From: a virus
Virus record (IMG/VR): IMGVR_UViG_3300031951_001022
Location: 1-26,963 of that record
Length of the DNA stretch: 26,963 nt
Strand: one strand, 5' to 3'
Shown: in pieces, positions 8,477-14,481 of the stretch
How positions within the stretch are numbered: position 1 is the stretch's first letter
Layout of the letters: each line of letters opens with the position of its first letter
Position numbers and translations under genes: made by a program
Notes under the pieces: model-generated
The model's database searches: none
Told to the model about the DNA's origin: nothing
Seen by the model: the letters and a program-made list of their open reading frames with translations, nothing else

Positions 8477-9074
8477 TAAGATCGAACAACTGGAAGACAA
8501 CGAAATATTTGTTTTTGGATCCAATTTACGCGGATTTCATGCTGCCGGTCATGCTTTACAAGCACTTGATTTTGGTGCACTGCAAGACCGAGGCGTAGGT
8601 ATGGTCAATCAGACCTACGCTATTCCCGTAAAAGACATTCAGCTTCAAAGTTTGCCGCTAAATACCATTGCTTATTACGTAGATGCATTTTTGACCTTTG
8701 CCGTTAATAAACCAGGTCTTACTTTCTATGTAACCAAAGTAGGTTGTGGAATAGACGGGCATCCGATTGAATCGATAGCACCGCTGTTTATCAAAGCTTT
8801 ACTCATTCCTAACGTGATTTTACCAGAGGAATTTCATAAAATACTGAAGCAAAAGCCGTTGTTTAAGGTTTTTGAGCCCGATAACTATGAAATATTCCAT
8901 GGAAACGAAGGCGATCTATCTGTGGATGAATTCCAGGCGGTTTTGGATACGATCTGCTCATCAGTCGATGGTATACTCCCGGCTAAAATAGAGTTTAACT
9001 ATGGAAAGCATATTGAGGCGAAAGTCCACTTTTCAAAAAACTCTTCTAACGCAGATTACCTCACCTCTTGGTAA
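8460..9074 (+). CDS. Macro-like phage protein of the A1S_2505 type
   Basis: A 204-residue protein with an N-terminal NEIFVFGSNLRGFHAAG (14-30), then a VGMVNQTYAIPVKD segment and, further on, LTFYVTKVGCGIDGH. This pattern (FGSN-x-x-G-x-H-x-x-G, YAIP-x-KD, VT-x-x-GCG-x-x-G) is that of a widespread phage family annotated A1S_2505. It looks like a macro-domain relative with a Gly-rich ligand loop, so ADP-ribose or nucleotide binding is possible but unproven. I choose the ATG at 8460: the longer frame from 8367 adds 31 residues that are a shadow of the DUF932-like gene. It overlaps neighbours on both sides. The C-terminal 60 residues are not conserved in any pattern I know. Confidence 0.7.
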   Translation: MKYTPDKIEQLEDNEIFVFGSNLRGFHAAGHALQALDFGALQDRGVGMVNQTYAIPVKDIQLQSLPLNTIAYYVDAFLTFAVNKPGLTFYVTKVGCGIDGHPIESIAPLFIKALLIPNVILPEEFHKILKQKPLFKVFEPDNYEIFHGNEGDLSVDEFQAVLDTICSSVDGILPAKIEFNYGKHIEAKVHFSKNSSNADYLTSW

Positions 9075-9307
9075 AATTCGCCTTTACAAATTTCAAACAA
9101 AACGACCTATTTACAGTACGCGGCACTCTCCATTTTGAATTTAAAGACGAAAAACTGTGGCAAGAATTCAACATGAGAGCTTGCGCTGGTAAGAAATGGT
9201 TGCCTTACAATGAAGAACAGGCCTGGAAAGAAAGCAAAACACCCAAAGAAGAACAGAAACCTGAATTAAAACAAATCGCTTATCAAGCAGAAATGGAACT
9301 AGTATGA
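9068..9307 (+). CDS. Small protein of unknown function, TTG start
   Basis: A 79-residue protein in a frame that opens just before a TTG at 9068. The first ATG would be at 9172 and would remove the beta-strand-rich first half (FAFTNFKQNDLFTVRGTLHFEF). With the TTG start it overlaps the preceding gene by 7 bases, matching the overlap style of the operon, and its end overlaps the next gene by ATGA. The C-terminal part is Lys/Glu-rich. No function can be given. Confidence 0.6.
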   Translation: MVKFAFTNFKQNDLFTVRGTLHFEFKDEKLWQEFNMRACAGKKWLPYNEEQAWKESKTPKEEQKPELKQIAYQAEMELV

Positions 9308-9513
9308 GAAATTATCGAGTAAAAGTTGTTTTGTCTACTGAAGGTTATATAGACGTAAATGCCGAAAATAAGGAAGAAGCAAAAGAGTTTGTTGAAAAAC
9401 ATTGGGGAGCCATGTTAGGAAATATCGATAGTTCATTATCTGATGAAGAATTTCCAGATTGGGGTTTTGATACGCATTTAGATAAAACAATCAAATCAAT
9501 TCGATTACGATGA
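9304..9513 (+). CDS. Small acidic protein, possibly DpnD/PcfM-like
   Basis: A 69-residue protein joined by ATGA overlaps to both neighbours. The first 35 residues, a strand pair YRVKVVLSTEGYIDVNAEN followed by the helix KEEAKEFVEK, resemble small DpnD/PcfM-type domains, in which a substrate strand pattern is followed by an EAxExV helix. The rest is acidic. The resemblance is weak and short, and no function follows from it. It sits directly before the uracil-DNA glycosylase gene. Confidence 0.55.
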   Translation: MRNYRVKVVLSTEGYIDVNAENKEEAKEFVEKHWGAMLGNIDSSLSDEEFPDWGFDTHLDKTIKSIRLR

Positions 9514-10226
9514 AACTGCAGGAGTTACTGGATAGCTGGTATCTGCCGCTAAAACCTATACTGGAAAGTGCCGATTTTAAATCAATCGGCGCTTTTCTGG
9601 TAAAGGAACAAAACGAAGGCAGACCCGTTACCCCTACGTTTGATAACATATTTAGGGCTTTTAAGGAATGCCCCTACCACGATCTGAAAGTAGTCATTGT
9701 TGGACAGGATCCGTACCCTGGCACAGTACTGCCTTTAAATCAGGTAGCAGACGGTATAGCGTTTAGTGCGAGAACTTCGCCTAAACCGCCTAAATCGCTG
9801 ACTTACATTCTAAAAGCGTTGGAAGAAGATTGTTTTGACGGATTTGACCTCAATGTGTCAACTATGACCGATCTAACCCATTGGGCCAACCAGGGGATTT
9901 TGATGTTAAATACCGCTTTGACAACCCAATTGGGTGAAATAGGAAAGCACATGGAAATCTGGAAGCCTTTTACTACCCGTTTATTAACGCATCTTAACGA
10001 CACCCATAATGGTATTGTTTATGTGTTTTTGGGTAAACCGGCCCAGAAGTTCATTCCGTTAATCAGCGAAACCCGCAATTACATATTAACGGCTAGTCAC
10101 CCTTCCCATGCCAATTATACCGGAGGAACCTGGGAGCATGGAAAGCTTTTTAGCCGTGTTAACACCGTTCTAAAGGATTTGAACCGTTTTGAAGTAAAAT
10201 GGTCAAATTCAACATTAGTACAATAA
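9510..10226 (+). CDS. ung: Uracil-DNA glycosylase, family 1
   Basis: A 238-residue enzyme that removes uracil from DNA, the first step of base-excision repair. Motif 1 is GQDPYP (65-70), with Asp67 as the water-activating residue. LMLNTALTT (131-139) gives the uracil-recognising Asn134. The leucine-loop region is TASHPSHANYTGG with His197. Length is near that of bacterial Ung (about 220-230). Compared with E. coli there are a few extra residues after GQDPYPG (TVLPLNQVADGIAFSA), and the loop after HPS differs, having HANYTGG where E. coli has PLSxYRGF. The ATG overlaps the previous stop by ATGA. It is the last gene of this operon segment; a 36-base gap with a candidate operator follows. Phage-borne Ung suggests removal of uracil matters to this phage; no dUTPase is visible here. 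Confidence 0.92.
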   Translation: MKLQELLDSWYLPLKPILESADFKSIGAFLVKEQNEGRPVTPTFDNIFRAFKECPYHDLKVVIVGQDPYPGTVLPLNQVADGIAFSARTSPKPPKSLTYILKALEEDCFDGFDLNVSTMTDLTHWANQGILMLNTALTTQLGEIGKHMEIWKPFTTRLLTHLNDTHNGIVYVFLGKPAQKFIPLISETRNYILTASHPSHANYTGGTWEHGKLFSRVNTVLKDLNRFEVKWSNSTLVQ

Positions 10227-10233
10227 ATAAAAC

Positions 10234-10248
10234 ACTAATTTTACTAAT
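10234..10248 (+). promoter_or_regulatory. Candidate operator / -7-like box before the 131-aa gene
   Basis: The 36-base gap after ung contains two CTAAT units 9 bases apart (CTAAT-TTTA-CTAAT, 10235-10248). The same CTAAT-N4-CTAAT layout occurs at 17958-17971. ACTAATTTTA (10234-10243) recurs exactly on the minus strand at 22606-22597, where it forms the -7 region of the HTH gene's promoter. An ATTAGTA at 10214-10220 in the ung 3' end is inverted relative to TACTAAT at 10242-10248. No TTTG lies at the expected -33 position, so the promoter itself is uncertain. Confidence 0.4.
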
Positions 10249-10262
10249 CTAAACCAAGTATT

Positions 10263-10658
10263 ATGCATGAACAAATGGTTCAAAAAAAGGAAAAGCAAGA
10301 ATTAATGGTCGGCTTCCAAAGGTCTAAAGAGATCATCAGGCACACATTTACAGACGAAGAAATCAAAGATTTAAGTCTTGGCATTGCTGACAATCTTATG
10401 AAAGCCGGTGATCTGGAAGATCAGATGAAGAAATTCAAAGAGGAAATTGATTTGAAACTTAAACCTCTTAAGAGCGAAACCGCTGAAATTCTCCGGGATA
10501 TTCGTAATGGTTTCCGTGATGCAGAACATGAAGTGTTCCTGGTTCCAGACTATGAAACCCGTACCGTTGACTTTTATGATCTTGAAGGAAACAAGATCGG
10601 TGATCGCCGCATGACTATGAGCGAGTTTCAAGGTAATCTTTTTCATCCCGTAAAATAA
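10263..10658 (+). CDS. Hypothetical helical protein (131 aa)
   Basis: First gene after the regulatory gap that follows ung. The N-terminal two thirds are strongly helical and charged (EIIRHTFTDEEIKDLSLGIADNL, then EDQMKKFKEEIDLKLKPLKSETAEILRDI) and probably form a coiled coil. A short beta region follows (HEVFLVPDYETRTVDFYDLEGNKIGDRRM). I do not recognise a catalytic motif. The layout resembles small phage accessory proteins near recombination genes. The next gene starts 4 bases after its stop, so the two are co-transcribed. Confidence 0.65.
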   Translation: MHEQMVQKKEKQELMVGFQRSKEIIRHTFTDEEIKDLSLGIADNLMKAGDLEDQMKKFKEEIDLKLKPLKSETAEILRDIRNGFRDAEHEVFLVPDYETRTVDFYDLEGNKIGDRRMTMSEFQGNLFHPVK

Positions 10659-10662
10659 TCTG

Positions 10663-11385
10663 ATGGAACCAGTAGTTAAAATAGAAACCAGCACAGGGCA
10701 AATTGATTTCAGAACAGGGGAATTACCAGCCCCACATAACAGAAAACCTCTTGAAATCGTTGGAAATATCTACGCTGCTTCGACATTTTATGAAGCTCGT
10801 AAACAGATCGTCGAAGATGTTAATTTATCCTCTCACGTAAAGTTTAGTCGGACAAACAATGACGAGAATCCTCTTACAATTCAATTAATTGTTGGAGAGC
10901 AGGAACAAGACCGTATTACAGTTACGGGAAGGCTTACGCTGAATGAAGAATACAAAAAGTTTGGTATTAACCAACCTAAAAAGTATTCTCTTGACCAGTT
11001 GCTGAAACTGATCAAACATTCCAGGCCTTTCTTTGACGACATGAATGTGCATGCTGCTTTGCTCAGAGGCTTACAGAATTTTTCTGCTAATACAGCTGTT
11101 GAGTTTACTTCTGCTAATGACTTTAAAGGAAACGTAGCGTCTAGTAAGATTCAAAAGTGTATGACCAATTTGGAGTACAAATTCAATCTTTCACTGCCTA
11201 TTTACACAGGTGCCCCAAAGTCTACTTTTGAAGTAGAAATTGAATTTGAGCCTGATAATGGAAGCATCGTAGCCTGGTTGATAAGTACTGAAGCCAAACT
11301 GTATGAAATCGAGCAGTTGGAAACCATTTACGAAATCGAAAAAGCAAAGTTTAACGATCCTTTATTAGCATTGATCGAACAATAA
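10663..11385 (+). CDS. Hypothetical phage protein (240 aa)
   Basis: A 240-residue soluble protein. It starts 4 bases after the preceding stop and ends 13 bases before the GIY-YIG gene. The middle part (SLDQLLKLIKHSRPFFDD, then a long helix ending in LLRGLQNFSANTAVEF) and a C-terminal part ending in a helical YEIEQLETIYEIEKAKF tail suggest an alpha/beta protein that may oligomerise. It contains two regions with repeated beta strands (TIQLIVGEQEQDRITVTGRL; FEVEIEFEPDNGSIVAWL). I cannot assign a family, and no motif points to an enzyme. Confidence 0.65.
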   Translation: MEPVVKIETSTGQIDFRTGELPAPHNRKPLEIVGNIYAASTFYEARKQIVEDVNLSSHVKFSRTNNDENPLTIQLIVGEQEQDRITVTGRLTLNEEYKKFGINQPKKYSLDQLLKLIKHSRPFFDDMNVHAALLRGLQNFSANTAVEFTSANDFKGNVASSKIQKCMTNLEYKFNLSLPIYTGAPKSTFEVEIEFEPDNGSIVAWLISTEAKLYEIEQLETIYEIEKAKFNDPLLALIEQ

Positions 11386-11398
11386 TCCGCTATACCCT

Positions 11399-11830
11399 AT
11401 GTGGCACTTTAATGGAAATCCAATATCCTATTTAGAAAACCTGCCCAATCATGAATCGGCAGCAGGATTTGTCTATATGATCACCAATAAAGTAACTGGT
11501 AAGATCTATATCGGCAAAAAGTCTTTATTCAGCGTAAGGAAAAAGAGAATCGGCAAACGTGAAAAAGCTGAAACAAAGACCCGTAAAACCTTTAAACAGG
11601 AAATCAAGGAATCAGACTGGAAAACATACTATGGAAGCAGTGAAGAACTCCTAAAAGACATTGAAACACATGGTCAGGAGAACTTTCACCGCGAAATCCT
11701 TGAAGTATGCTATTCCAAGAAGTACTTGGGTTACTGTGAATTAGCGCATCAAATCAAATATGATGTGCTTCGTAAAGACAGTTACAATGGCAACATCTTG
11801 GGCCGGTTCTGGCGCAAGGACATGCAGTAA
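11399..11830 (+). CDS. GIY-YIG nuclease-like protein
   Basis: A 143-residue protein with a GIY-YIG fold. GFVYMITN (23-30) is the first strand with the Gly-x-x-Tyr form of the first motif, and KIYIGKKSLF (35-44) carries the second YIG motif. A basic segment (RKKRIGKREKAETKTRK) follows, then YYGSSEELLKDIETHGQENF, the helix and turn typical of phage GIY-YIG proteins; the Glu in REILEVC is a candidate metal ligand. There is no separate DNA-binding domain, so it is shorter than homing enzymes such as the T4 Seg proteins and may be a structure-specific or residual endonuclease. It lies immediately upstream of the PRTRC cassette, 23 bases before PRTRC-E. Confidence 0.78.
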   Translation: MWHFNGNPISYLENLPNHESAAGFVYMITNKVTGKIYIGKKSLFSVRKKRIGKREKAETKTRKTFKQEIKESDWKTYYGSSEELLKDIETHGQENFHREILEVCYSKKYLGYCELAHQIKYDVLRKDSYNGNILGRFWRKDMQ

Positions 11831-11853
11831 GTAAAAAGAAACAAAACAACACT

Positions 11854-12549
11854 ATGTTCAAACAGTTATTCGATGTCCTCTCTGAAGGGGATACGGTTAA
11901 GATTATCGTGACTAAAAATAAGGAAACGCTAAGTACAACTGTACTGGCTGTTGTCAAGGAAGATGTAAAGGCCGCTCTTGCCCCATTAACTGCAAAAGGA
12001 ACACCGGAAGATCTTGATGAGCAGCTTATTCCGGCATTTGGTAAAACGCTGGAAGAAAGTCGTGAACTGGTCATCGAAGCCGGCGAAATGAAAAAGTCTG
12101 CCGAAGCCCTGAAGAAAGCAGAAGAAACCAAAAAGAAAGAAGATGCTAAGAAAAAGTCTACTGGAGGAAGCAATAAGTCAGATGTTTCAAACCCGGCCAT
12201 CAGCAATTCCACTAAGAAAACTGACGATAGTGACGGGGAAAGCGGGAATGATGATGTTTCAGAGGATGATGAAAACGATGATGATGATAAACCGATTGAA
12301 AACAAGGTTGAAATCAAAAAAGAAAAAGTAGAAAAAGTTGTAGAGCCCAAATACACTACGGCTCAAAAGAAAGCACTGGAAAATGTAGCTGCGCTCATGA
12401 CCAGGGCCGAGCGTGAATCTGACGTTGACATGGTGGAATTCCTGCGTAAGCAAGTCATTAGAACGCTCAATGAACAGGAGCTTCCTACTGAGAAATATGT
12501 AGAAAGCTTTGAAACCATTATTTCCAAATTTGAAATACAGGAGGCTTAA
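11854..12549 (+). CDS. PRTRC system protein E
   Basis: A 231-residue protein matching PRTRC system protein E. The N-terminal domain begins MFKQLFDVLSEGDTVKIIVT and continues with ALAPLTAKGTPEDLDEQLIPAF (about 41-62), both hallmarks of that family. Residues about 75-165 are low complexity: a Lys/Glu-rich stretch, then a Ser/Asn part, then a very acidic run (about 123-146), then basic again. The C-terminal 60 residues are helical. The N-terminal domain is thus tethered to a C-terminal helical domain by a long charged linker. PRTRC-E is always found with PRTRC-C, B and ThiF; its own biochemical role is unknown. It heads the cassette here and ends one base before PRTRC-C. Confidence 0.87.
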   Translation: MFKQLFDVLSEGDTVKIIVTKNKETLSTTVLAVVKEDVKAALAPLTAKGTPEDLDEQLIPAFGKTLEESRELVIEAGEMKKSAEALKKAEETKKKEDAKKKSTGGSNKSDVSNPAISNSTKKTDDSDGESGNDDVSEDDENDDDDKPIENKVEIKKEKVEKVVEPKYTTAQKKALENVAALMTRAERESDVDMVEFLRKQVIRTLNEQELPTEKYVESFETIISKFEIQEA

Positions 12550-12550
12550 T

Positions 12551-12757
12551 ATGGAAATCACTCAAGCCAAACGTGTGTTTATCTGGAAAGATAAAGAATA
12601 CGCAGACCCCAATCCTGCTTTTACAATTAACCAGGTCGCTGATCATTATGCCGGTCTTTACCCTGAATGGGTAACCGCTTCCATAACGCAAGGCAATGTT
12701 AAGAAAGACGGCACTATTGTTTACAATGTGAAAAGCGATTTTAAGGAAAAAGGATGA
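12551..12757 (+). CDS. PRTRC system protein C, ubiquitin-like
   Basis: A 68-residue protein; the start is the ATG one base after the PRTRC-E stop, since the longer frame from 12509 is a shadow of E. The sequence KRVFIWKDKEYADPNPAFTI ... VADHYAGLYPE is the PRTRC-C signature (FxxxGKExxDPNPxxxxxxVxxFYxxxYPE). As I recall, this family is grouped in Pfam as a prokaryotic ubiquitin-like fold (Prok_Ub). The strand-helix-strand pattern and length fit a beta-grasp, and the chain ends in Lys-Gly, as needed for activation at a C-terminal Gly without processing. Together with the E1-like ThiF and E2-like PRTRC-B genes downstream, this would be the conjugated modifier. The stop overlaps the next ATG (ATGA). 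Confidence 0.87.
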   Translation: MEITQAKRVFIWKDKEYADPNPAFTINQVADHYAGLYPEWVTASITQGNVKKDGTIVYNVKSDFKEKG

Positions 12758-12948
12758 CAGTAAAAGAACTTATGAAAATTGGGCGGGATGGTTTTCTCCC
12801 GCCCAATTTAACCCAAAAGGAAGAAAAAGAAATTGAAGATCGTGTGAGATTTTACAATAACATATACCGAATTGTATGCGACTCTCAAGAAACGGATACC
12901 AACAGGGAGCGAGCAACCGCGCCTTCAAATTTGCAAATACTTCTTTAA
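12754..12948 (+). CDS. Short ORF between PRTRC-C and the 411-aa gene, possible first half of a frameshift product
   Basis: A 64-residue frame joined to PRTRC-C by ATGA. The first 45 residues look like protein (MTVKELMKIGRDGFLPPN, then a helix KEEKEIEDRVRFYNNIYRIVC); the last 20 lie over the start of the next gene. Two things are odd. Its early codons contain a perfect 13-bp hairpin (12776-12809). Its reading frame contains the heptamer A-AAT-TTG at 12927-12933, and a -1 slip there would enter the frame of the 411-residue gene. It may therefore be a short separate protein, the N-terminal part of a fused product, or mainly a regulatory leader. I cannot choose from sequence alone. Confidence 0.5.
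   Translation: MTVKELMKIGRDGFLPPNLTQKEEKEIEDRVRFYNNIYRIVCDSQETDTNRERATAPSNLQILL
12776..12809. repeat. Perfect 13-bp inverted repeat inside the PRTRC cassette
   Basis: AAATTGGGCGGGA (12776-12788) is followed after 8 bases by its exact reverse complement (12797-12809). The stem has a GC-rich core and would be stable in RNA. Only three T residues end the plus-strand copy, so it is not a standard terminator on that strand; on the minus strand it is followed by TTTT. It begins 19 bases after the PRTRC-C stop and could limit read-through, protect the upstream mRNA end or slow ribosomes, lowering the E1/E2 genes relative to the ubiquitin-like gene. Confidence 0.8.
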
Positions 12949-14111
12949 CCGGAATAGATATTATTGAGAAAATAACAGGTAAAAAAACAACACCTGACAT
13001 ATTTGGAATTACAGCGCAGCAAGCACAATCGTTAATTAAAGTAGCCAAAAACAGAAATATCAAAATATCAGATTCGCTTCCCTCTACAACAGCAGTAATT
13101 AAAGCCATAGGAGAATTTAAATGTTTAATTGAACACGAATATATAACGCTTCAGTCGAATAACGTTACCGAGTTTATGCTGGATTTGCCCACGGCATGCA
13201 AAGAATTGAACGTAGAGGAAATATTCACGTATCATCAAAAAACAGAGGCTTTTTACATTCTTCTGTACATGATGCATTTATTGGTTACAATGGGATATGA
13301 TACTCGTTTTGAAGAATTGGACTACATCCAAGAATTTCCCCAAGCATGTGAAGAAACTGAAAAAGAGAATCATGATTACGAAGTCATGCTTTTTGACAAG
13401 TATATTGATTTTAATAACAAAGTTTCCCAGTTTATGGAATTAATCGCTAATGCCGATGAATGGAATAACGAATCATCGTATGACATGATAATGAGTAATT
13501 CAGATTTATCGGTTTTTGTCCATATCGTACTCTACTTAAAAAGCAAAGAATTTCACCTTTCAAAGTATCAGGAAGAAGAAGAAGAAGAATGGGATGGTCC
13601 GTCATGCTTTGAAATGTTTCGACTGAACTGTGGAATGGATGATGAACTTGATGAGTACAGAATACCCTGGGACCGAGAAGGGTACCGGCCTTTGATTAGG
13701 CGCAAGTTTCATTTTCCTGACGGTACGATACTTGACGAAAGTTTTGATGAACTGGAACTTGCTGGTTTTTTGTCTTGTTTTGATTTTAAGACTTTAAAAT
13801 TTGAGATTTATGACGCTGACGAATCCTACATACAATCTATCGAATCTATTATACATCTACACCTCAAAAGAAAAGTCAGATGTGTATATAGAAACATCAA
13901 AAATAACACCAACGGGTCAAATGGGATCAAGACAACCACTAAAAAAGAGTGCACTTTCAAATTTGGCAAGATTGATGATAAGCAGCAAAACGCTAATGGG
14001 GGAAATTCCGAAGAATTTAATATACTACAAAGAATTTCCTGTAAGAACTCTGCTGTGGAAAAGCCTACCCCAGTTCAAAGACCTTTCATTTCATCACAAT
14101 CTTACTACTAA
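12876..14111 (+). CDS. PRTRC cassette middle gene, unknown function (411 aa)
   Basis: A large unknown protein in the position where Bacteroidota PRTRC cassettes usually carry a poorly conserved gene between C and B. Residues 1-110 are helical (DIIEKITGKKT, TAQQAQSLIKVAKNRNIK). The middle contains long helices (EAFYILLYMMHLLVTMGYDTRFEEL) and an acidic run EEEEEEWDG (near 232-240) followed by LIRRKFHFPDGTILDESFDELELAGFLSCFD. From about residue 312 (base 13810) the frame overlaps PRTRC-B and becomes Asn/Lys/Thr-rich, which looks like a shadow of B. The functional protein may therefore end near 13810 in relatives. The start at 12876 overlaps the 64-residue ORF by 73 bases; a -1 frameshift start is an alternative. 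Function not recognised. Confidence 0.65.
   Translation: MRLSRNGYQQGASNRAFKFANTSLTGIDIIEKITGKKTTPDIFGITAQQAQSLIKVAKNRNIKISDSLPSTTAVIKAIGEFKCLIEHEYITLQSNNVTEFMLDLPTACKELNVEEIFTYHQKTEAFYILLYMMHLLVTMGYDTRFEELDYIQEFPQACEETEKENHDYEVMLFDKYIDFNNKVSQFMELIANADEWNNESSYDMIMSNSDLSVFVHIVLYLKSKEFHLSKYQEEEEEEWDGPSCFEMFRLNCGMDDELDEYRIPWDREGYRPLIRRKFHFPDGTILDESFDELELAGFLSCFDFKTLKFEIYDADESYIQSIESIIHLHLKRKVRCVYRNIKNNTNGSNGIKTTTKKECTFKFGKIDDKQQNANGGNSEEFNILQRISCKNSAVEKPTPVQRPFISSQSYY
12927..12933 (+). promoter_or_regulatory. Candidate -1 frameshift heptamer A-AAT-TTG
   Basis: The heptamer AAATTTG fits the X-XXY-YYZ slippery form and is read as AAT-TTG in the frame of the 64-residue ORF. A -1 slip moves the ribosome into the frame of the 411-residue gene, which is already open there (from 12861), 15 bases before the ORF's stop. 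I see no strong stem-loop in the bases just downstream, so an essential stimulator may be missing. In AT-rich DNA such heptamers also arise by chance. Confidence 0.3.
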
Positions 14112-14481
14112 ATCTGGTCGTTACGCTGTTCCTGGTCTGATTTGGGTTTTAGATGATAACTCTTTAGAGCTATATGCTTATAAAGTTTTTGAAGGTCTTA
14201 ATACTAAATTATTTTGCGCTCCTTTCCCTAATGTAAACGGTAGCGTTTGTTTTGGGTCTGCCAGTTCTATTCTAAAAAGAAATAATAACTCGGATTTCAA
14301 AATGTACATGGATTACATAGAAACAGTGTTCTGGAACAGCACATTTACTCACGAAGGAAAAGAATGTATTCAGAAAAAAAACTACAATTCCATGATGGAA
14401 ATGCTTAAGAACTCAGAAATAGAGTTTCCTTCTGAAGTTTTAATTCCTACAGAACAAATACTTAGAGATGTCATTGATTAA
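13810..14481 (+). CDS. PRTRC system protein B, E2-like
   Basis: A 223-residue protein matching PRTRC system protein B. The N-terminal LLYIYTSKEKSDVYIE ... GQMGSRQPL (about 13-44), the central RYAVPGLIWVLDDNSLELYAYK (104-125) and NTKLFCAPFPNVNGSVCFG (131-149) are family hallmarks. The last segment resembles the active site of ubiquitin-conjugating E2 enzymes (PNV-x-x-G-x-ICL), which puts Cys147 (codon 14248-14250) as the candidate thioester cysteine. As I recall, Pfam treats the family as a prokaryotic E2 (Prok-E2). I infer it accepts PRTRC-C from the ThiF protein. The ATG at 13810 is preferred to TTG 13801. It overlaps the preceding gene by about 300 bases and the ThiF gene by 14. Confidence 0.85.
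   Translation: MTLTNPTYNLSNLLYIYTSKEKSDVYIETSKITPTGQMGSRQPLKKSALSNLARLMISSKTLMGEIPKNLIYYKEFPVRTLLWKSLPQFKDLSFHHNLTTKSGRYAVPGLIWVLDDNSLELYAYKVFEGLNTKLFCAPFPNVNGSVCFGSASSILKRNNNSDFKMYMDYIETVFWNSTFTHEGKECIQKKNYNSMMEMLKNSEIEFPSEVLIPTEQILRDVID

Noticed and set aside
11754-12356. 200-residue minus-strand frame rich in Ser, Phe and Leu
   Set aside because: It is the antisense of the low-complexity charged region of PRTRC-E; its composition is what reverse reading of Glu/Lys/Asp codons gives.
12259-12561. 100-residue Phe-rich minus-strand frame
   Set aside because: Antisense shadow of the Asp/Glu/Lys-rich part of PRTRC-E.
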